Assembly: GCA_963698015.1 (NCBI GenBank)
Contig: OY969109.1
Location: forward strand, 1,054,001-1,118,000
DNA from: VAXT01 sp963698015
Lineage (GTDB): Bacteria; Actinomycetota; Thermoleophilia; Gaiellales; Gaiellaceae
Length of the DNA stretch: 64,000 bases
Direction of reading: 5' to 3'
Shown: positions 60,632 through 64,000 of the stretch, in pieces
Layout of the letters: each line of letters opens with the position of its first letter
Position numbering within the stretch: position 1 is the stretch's first letter
Made by a program: the position numbers and the translations under genes
The notes under the pieces: generated by a model
What the model saw: only the letters and a program-made list of their open reading frames with translations
Told to the model about the DNA's origin: nothing
Databases searched by the model: none

Positions 60632-62259
60632 ACGCGCCGCTCCTCGAGCCGCTTGCGCAGGTCCCGCAATGGCCGAGCGCTCGTCACGTAGGGAACCTTC
60701 TCGAAGTTGTGCGGCGGAGGCGGCGAGGTCGCGTACCACTCGAGCGTGTCCCCGAGCCACGGGTCGTTCCCGGCCCGCACGCCCGCTCGTCGCCGCGTCC
60801 AGACGACGTTGACGACGAAGACGAGAATCGCGGCCCCCATCACGTAGGATCCGATCGTGGAGATCAGGTTGTCCGTCTCCCACGACCCGCGGCTGTACGT
60901 GTAGATCCGGCGCGGCATCCCCGCGAGCCCGAGCAGGTGCTGCGGGAAGAACGCCAGGTTGAAGCCGATGAAGAGCAACCAGAAGTGCCACTTCCCGAGC
61001 GTCTCGTCGAGCTTGCGGCCGAACATCTTCGGCCACCAGTAGTAGAGCCCGCCGAAGATCCCGAACATCGACCCGCCGAAGAGCACGTAGTGCAGGTGCG
61101 CGACGACGAAGTACGAGTCCTGGGCCTGCCAGTCGATCGGGAACGTGGCCAGGAAGATCCCGGACAGCCCTCCGATCGTGAACAGCGCGATGAAGCCGAG
61201 CGCGAACAGCATCGGCGTGTCGAAGATCAGGTTTCCGCGCCAGGTGGTCGCGAGCCAGTTGAGGATCTTGATCCCCGTCGGCACCGCGATGATCATCGAC
61301 GAGATCATGAAGAAGCCGAGGAGCGGGGTCGCGAGGCCGACCGTGAACATGTGGTGGGCCCAGACGAGGAGCGAGTAGAACCCGATCGCGACCGTCGAGA
61401 AGACGATCGCCGTGTAGCCGAAGATCGGCTTGCGCGAGAAGACGGGGATGATCTCCGAGATGATCCCCATCACGGGCAGGATCATCACGTAGACCTCGGG
61501 GTGCCCGAAGAACCAGAACACGTGCTGGAAGAGCAGCGCGTTGCCGCCCTCATTTGGCTGGAAGAAGTGCGTTCCCGCCTGGCGGTCGAGCAGGAGCAGC
61601 GTGAGCCCGGCCGAGAGGGCGGGCAGGACGATGACGAGGATCCACGCGTAGACGTCGATCGACCAGACGAAGAGCGGCACGCGCATCCACGTCATCCCGG
61701 GTGCGCGCAGCCGGTGGATCGTGACGATGAAGTTGATCGCGCCGACGAGCGACGAGATCGAGAGGACGTGCAGCGAGAGGATGGCCAGGTCGACGCCGTT
61801 GCCGGCGTACTGCTCCGAGAGCGGCGGGTAGAGGGTCCAGCCCGTCTGAGCGGCGCCTCCGTCGGCGAAGAAGCTCGCGTAGAGCACGATCCCGCCGAAG
61901 AGGAAGAGCCAATACGAGAGGGCGTTCAGCCGCGGGAATGCCACGTCCTTGGCGCCGATCATCAGCGGCACGAGGAAGTTGCCGAAACCGGCCAGGATCG
62001 GGACGATGACGAGGAAGACCATCGTCAGCCCGTGGACGGTCATCACTTCGTTGTAGTGCTCGGCCGACAGGAACTTCTCGTTCGTGTGCGCGAGCTGCGT
62101 GCGCATGAGGATGGCGAGGATCCCGCCCGCGCCGAAGAAGATCAGGCACGTGATCAGGTAGAGGATCCCGATCCGCTTGTGGTCGACGGTCGTGATCCAC
62201 GACGTGAAGCGTCCGCGGTACCACGGCACCGGGTAGACGGGCTCGGCCCTAACCGCCAC
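60628..62259 (-). CDS. ctaD: Cytochrome c oxidase subunit I
   Basis: This 543-residue, twelve-helix haem-copper oxidase subunit reduces O2 and pumps protons. It has EVMTVHGLTMVF (low-spin haem His), WFFGHPEVYVMILPVMG (CuB His and the crosslinked Tyr, with the GHPEV type-A1 motif), HHMFTVGL, and VAHLHYVLFGG for haem a3 and a ligands. GTG 62259 overlaps the coxB stop region by 11 nt. The ATGA overlap to ctaB links haem O/A synthesis to subunit I. Subunit III is not in this window. Confidence 0.97.
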   Translation of the reverse strand: MAVRAEPVYPVPWYRGRFTSWITTVDHKRIGILYLITCLIFFGAGGILAILMRTQLAHTNEKFLSAEHYNEVMTVHGLTMVFLVIVPILAGFGNFLVPLMIGAKDVAFPRLNALSYWLFLFGGIVLYASFFADGGAAQTGWTLYPPLSEQYAGNGVDLAILSLHVLSISSLVGAINFIVTIHRLRAPGMTWMRVPLFVWSIDVYAWILVIVLPALSAGLTLLLLDRQAGTHFFQPNEGGNALLFQHVFWFFGHPEVYVMILPVMGIISEIIPVFSRKPIFGYTAIVFSTVAIGFYSLLVWAHHMFTVGLATPLLGFFMISSMIIAVPTGIKILNWLATTWRGNLIFDTPMLFALGFIALFTIGGLSGIFLATFPIDWQAQDSYFVVAHLHYVLFGGSMFGIFGGLYYWWPKMFGRKLDETLGKWHFWLLFIGFNLAFFPQHLLGLAGMPRRIYTYSRGSWETDNLISTIGSYVMGAAILVFVVNVVWTRRRAGVRAGNDPWLGDTLEWYATSPPPPHNFEKVPYVTSARPLRDLRKRLEERRV

Positions 62260-63262
62260 CGACGAACTCCTTCCGCAGGTAGGCGACGAGCGACGCTAGC
62301 TCCTGCGGCGTCCAGCCCTTGCCGACGGGCGGCATCTTGCGCTTTCCGTTCGCGAGCAGGGTCGCGAGCTGCTGCGGGTTGGCGAGCGTCGCGTTCCCCT
62401 TCAGCGCCGGGCCGATCACGCCCTGGCCCTGCATGCCGTGACAGGGAGCGCACGCGCCCTCGAAGGTCATCTGCCCGATGTTCTGGCTCACGTGGAGCTG
62501 CGTCGCAACCCAGCTCTCGTATTCGCTGTTCGAGACCGCGCGCACCTGCGTGAGCATCATCGCGTGCTCGATCCCGCAGAACTCGGCGCACTGCCCCTGG
62601 TAGATCCCCTCGTGGTCCGCCTGGAACCAGGTGTGGTTCACCTTGCCGGGAATCGCGTCCATCTTCCCCGCGAGCTCCGGGACCCACCAGCTGTGGATCA
62701 CGTCGAACGACGGTGCCGTGACCACCAGGTAGATCGGGCGCTGGGCCGGGACGACCAGCTGGTTGATCGACACGGCGCCGTTCGGATACGTGTAGCGCCA
62801 GTAGAACTGGCGCCCCTCGACGTGGACGGTCATCCTCGGGCCGGCTGCGCCCGCCGCGGGCACGTCCTGGATCCCGGGCAGTTTGTAGAAGACGACGCTG
62901 ATGATCGCGGCGAGGATCAGCACCGGAATCGCCGTCCAGATCAGCTCGAGCCGGGTGTGGCCGCGGATCTGCGGGCCCTCCGCTGTCCGCGTCCGGCCAC
63001 GGTTTCGGAAGCGGACGACGAACAGGATCAGCGCGCCTTCGACGATGACGAAGATCACGCCCGTTACGACCAGGACGACCAGGTAGAGGTCTCGAATCCC
63101 TCCGGCGTTCGGCGAGTCGGCCGGCGGGAAGGCTCTGCCAGCATCGGCGAGCGCCGTCCCGGTGAGGACGAGCGCCAGTGCCGTGAGGCTCAGACAGGCG
63201 GAGAGGAGCTTCCGGCGCACGGGCGCTGGCATTCTAAGAAGGTGGGGTCCGTGAAGCGACAT
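62249..63262 (-). CDS. ctaC: Cytochrome c oxidase subunit II fused to cytochrome c
   Basis: This 337-residue protein has a signal sequence (about 10-40), two membrane helices (about 55-78 and 100-122), the CuA domain with WWVPELAGKMDAIPG and QCAEFCGIEHAMM, then a C-terminal cytochrome c domain with the haem motif CAPCH. The fusion defines a caa3-type oxidase. ATG 63262 follows AGGAGACTCA with ideal spacing; a second ATG at 63232 would trim 10 residues and lacks such a site. The next gene, ctaD, overlaps its 3' end. Confidence 0.95.
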   Translation of the reverse strand: MSLHGPHLLRMPAPVRRKLLSACLSLTALALVLTGTALADAGRAFPPADSPNAGGIRDLYLVVLVVTGVIFVIVEGALILFVVRFRNRGRTRTAEGPQIRGHTRLELIWTAIPVLILAAIISVVFYKLPGIQDVPAAGAAGPRMTVHVEGRQFYWRYTYPNGAVSINQLVVPAQRPIYLVVTAPSFDVIHSWWVPELAGKMDAIPGKVNHTWFQADHEGIYQGQCAEFCGIEHAMMLTQVRAVSNSEYESWVATQLHVSQNIGQMTFEGACAPCHGMQGQGVIGPALKGNATLANPQQLATLLANGKRKMPPVGKGWTPQELASLVAYLRKEFVGGG

Positions 63263-63277
63263 TGAGTCTCCTGCCTC

Positions 63278-63577
63278 ATGTCTGAGCGCTCGGTCGTCGA
63301 GCTCCCTCCGGAGATCGGTGAGCCGTTCGAGGTGTTCCTCAACGGCGTTCCTCAGCGCGCCGGGCGCGACTTCCGGGTCGAGGGCCGGCAGCTCGTGTTC
63401 GAGCGGAGTCTCGCCCGCGAGGGGCGGCTCGGCTTCTGGCGCTGGCTGTCGCTCTTCCTCGGCATCGCGGGCACGTACCGGCAGAACGACAGCGTCGACG
63501 TCGTCTACGACGTGGCGGGAAGGCGCGAGGTGGCGAGCCTCGCTATCGAATCGACAGCGACTCGTTCGCCGAGCTGA
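63278..63577 (+). CDS. Hypothetical protein, 99 residues
   Basis: This protein starts at ATG 63278, divergent from ctaC by 15 nt. It is strand-rich with VELPPEIGEPFEVFLNG, GRDFRVEGRQLVFERSL and a hydrophobic-aromatic stretch FWRWLSLFLGIAGTY that could be membrane-associated. No domain is recognised. It overlaps the end of the convergent Kelch gene by 35 nt. Its start next to the oxidase promoter region suggests it is real. Confidence 0.6.
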   Translation: MSERSVVELPPEIGEPFEVFLNGVPQRAGRDFRVEGRQLVFERSLAREGRLGFWRWLSLFLGIAGTYRQNDSVDVVYDVAGRREVASLAIESTATRSPS

Positions 63578-64000
63578 CCGCGAGCCCGGGTGTCGTCCCG
63601 CCTGCAATCGCGTACACCTTGTGGCCGAAGGCGGCCACACCGAGCCCGTGGCGTGGAGTCGGGAGATCGGGGAGGCGCGACCAGCGGCGCCGTCGGACGT
63701 CGTAGCGGTAGACGGCCCGGATCGTGACGCTCGGAGTCTCGCCGCCGACCGAGACGAGCCAGCGCCCGAGGCCGGCCGCTCCCGTGCCGCCTCGCCGCGC
63801 AGGGACCGGTTTCAGGCGCCGCCACTTTCTCGTCCCTGGGGCGTAGGACTCGAGCAGCCGCAGGTTCGTGTCCGCGCCGGCGAGCCGCCCGCCGACGGCG
63901 TAGATGCGCCCACCGAGGGCCGCGACGCCGAGGTGCTCGCGCGCAGTCGGCCCGGGGAAGGACGACCATCGCCTGCGGGCGATGTCGTAGACGAGCGCGT
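63543..64000 (-). CDS. Kelch-repeat protein, partial
   Basis: The final 152 codons of a leftward gene are present; its start lies beyond the window. The sequence shows Kelch-type beta-propeller blades: ALVYDIARRRWSSFPGP, GVAALGGRIYAVGGR, ESYAPGTRKWRRLKP, then VYRYDVRRRRWSRLPDLPT and GVAAFGHKVYAIAGG, each with the GG and Tyr-Trp pattern. The stop TAG is at 63543-63545. Kelch proteins are usually secreted or interaction scaffolds; the N-terminus is needed to tell. Confidence 0.85.
   Translation of the reverse strand, partial: ALVYDIARRRWSSFPGPTAREHLGVAALGGRIYAVGGRLAGADTNLRLLESYAPGTRKWRRLKPVPARRGGTGAAGLGRWLVSVGGETPSVTIRAVYRYDVRRRRWSRLPDLPTPRHGLGVAAFGHKVYAIAGGTTPGLAVSSANESLSIR

Overview
The window is very GC-rich with short intergenic gaps, many GTG starts and frequent ATGA/GTGA/TGATG stop-start overlaps. 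The gene content is actinobacterial in the broad sense: a fhaA-fhaB-pstP-SEDS-pbpA-pknB signalling and cell-wall block, DivIVA-like coiled coils, opcA beside zwf, a mycobacterial-type bifunctional-looking dCTP deaminase, and a PdtaS/PdtaR pair. An unclassified or deep-branching lineage such as Thermoleophilia (Gaiellales/Solirubrobacterales) fits best, but that is inference from content. No rRNA, tRNA, CRISPR array, prophage or transposase gene was seen.

Layout. 0-8 kb holds housekeeping genes: a partial S51 peptidase, NAD-binding protein, dcd, an enolase-superfamily enzyme, a four-helix membrane protein, a multicopper oxidase, dinB, pdxH and gabT. 8.2-19.7 kb is the Ser/Thr phosphorylation and peptidoglycan region: a discoidin-type kinase converges on a leftward operon of kinase-membrane fusion (frameshifted), fhaA, fhaB, pstP, ftsW/rodA, pbpA, pknB and ddl. 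19.8-27.6 kb carries envelope and secreted proteins (CARDB-like, DUF4446, SIMPL, a collagen-like protein, cupin), an HNH nuclease, a sulfurtransferase and two tandem DivIVA-like proteins. 27.6-40.2 kb is a nitrogen region: glnA1, a PAT-like acetyltransferase, glnK and amt form one operon, and a second glnA of another subtype lies 7.5 kb away. Between them are two delta-60/PASTA secreted proteins, a damaged ABC ATPase, its permease, a double GNAT protein and an MFS transporter. 40.8-46.7 kb has the PdtaS/PdtaR pair, small enzymes, a tandem HxlR regulator and an ABC-F protein. 46.8-55.9 kb is a pentose-phosphate/glycolysis cluster: tkt, rpiB, tal, alpha/beta hydrolase, pgi, gnd, zwf, opcA. 55.9-59.3 kb has an ECF sigma factor with its partner, an amidase and a creatininase-like protein. 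59.3-63.3 kb is a caa3-type oxidase operon (coxB-cytochrome c fusion, ctaD, an extended ctaB, a tiny membrane subunit), followed by a partial Kelch protein.

Most notable signals. (1) Both glnA genes are preceded by nearly the same short leader that can fold either into an intrinsic terminator or into an overlapping alternative stem, which looks like a shared transcription attenuator for nitrogen assimilation. (2) An approximately 84-bp two-hairpin repeat occurs three times, with compensatory base changes in one stem; one copy contains the apparent start codon of tal. (3) Single-base disruptions cluster at 31.8-35.2 kb, with another at 18.5 kb; this looks more like consensus error than gene decay. 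(4) A near-identical 15-bp palindrome occurs twice, upstream of dinB and inside the linker of the extended ctaB.
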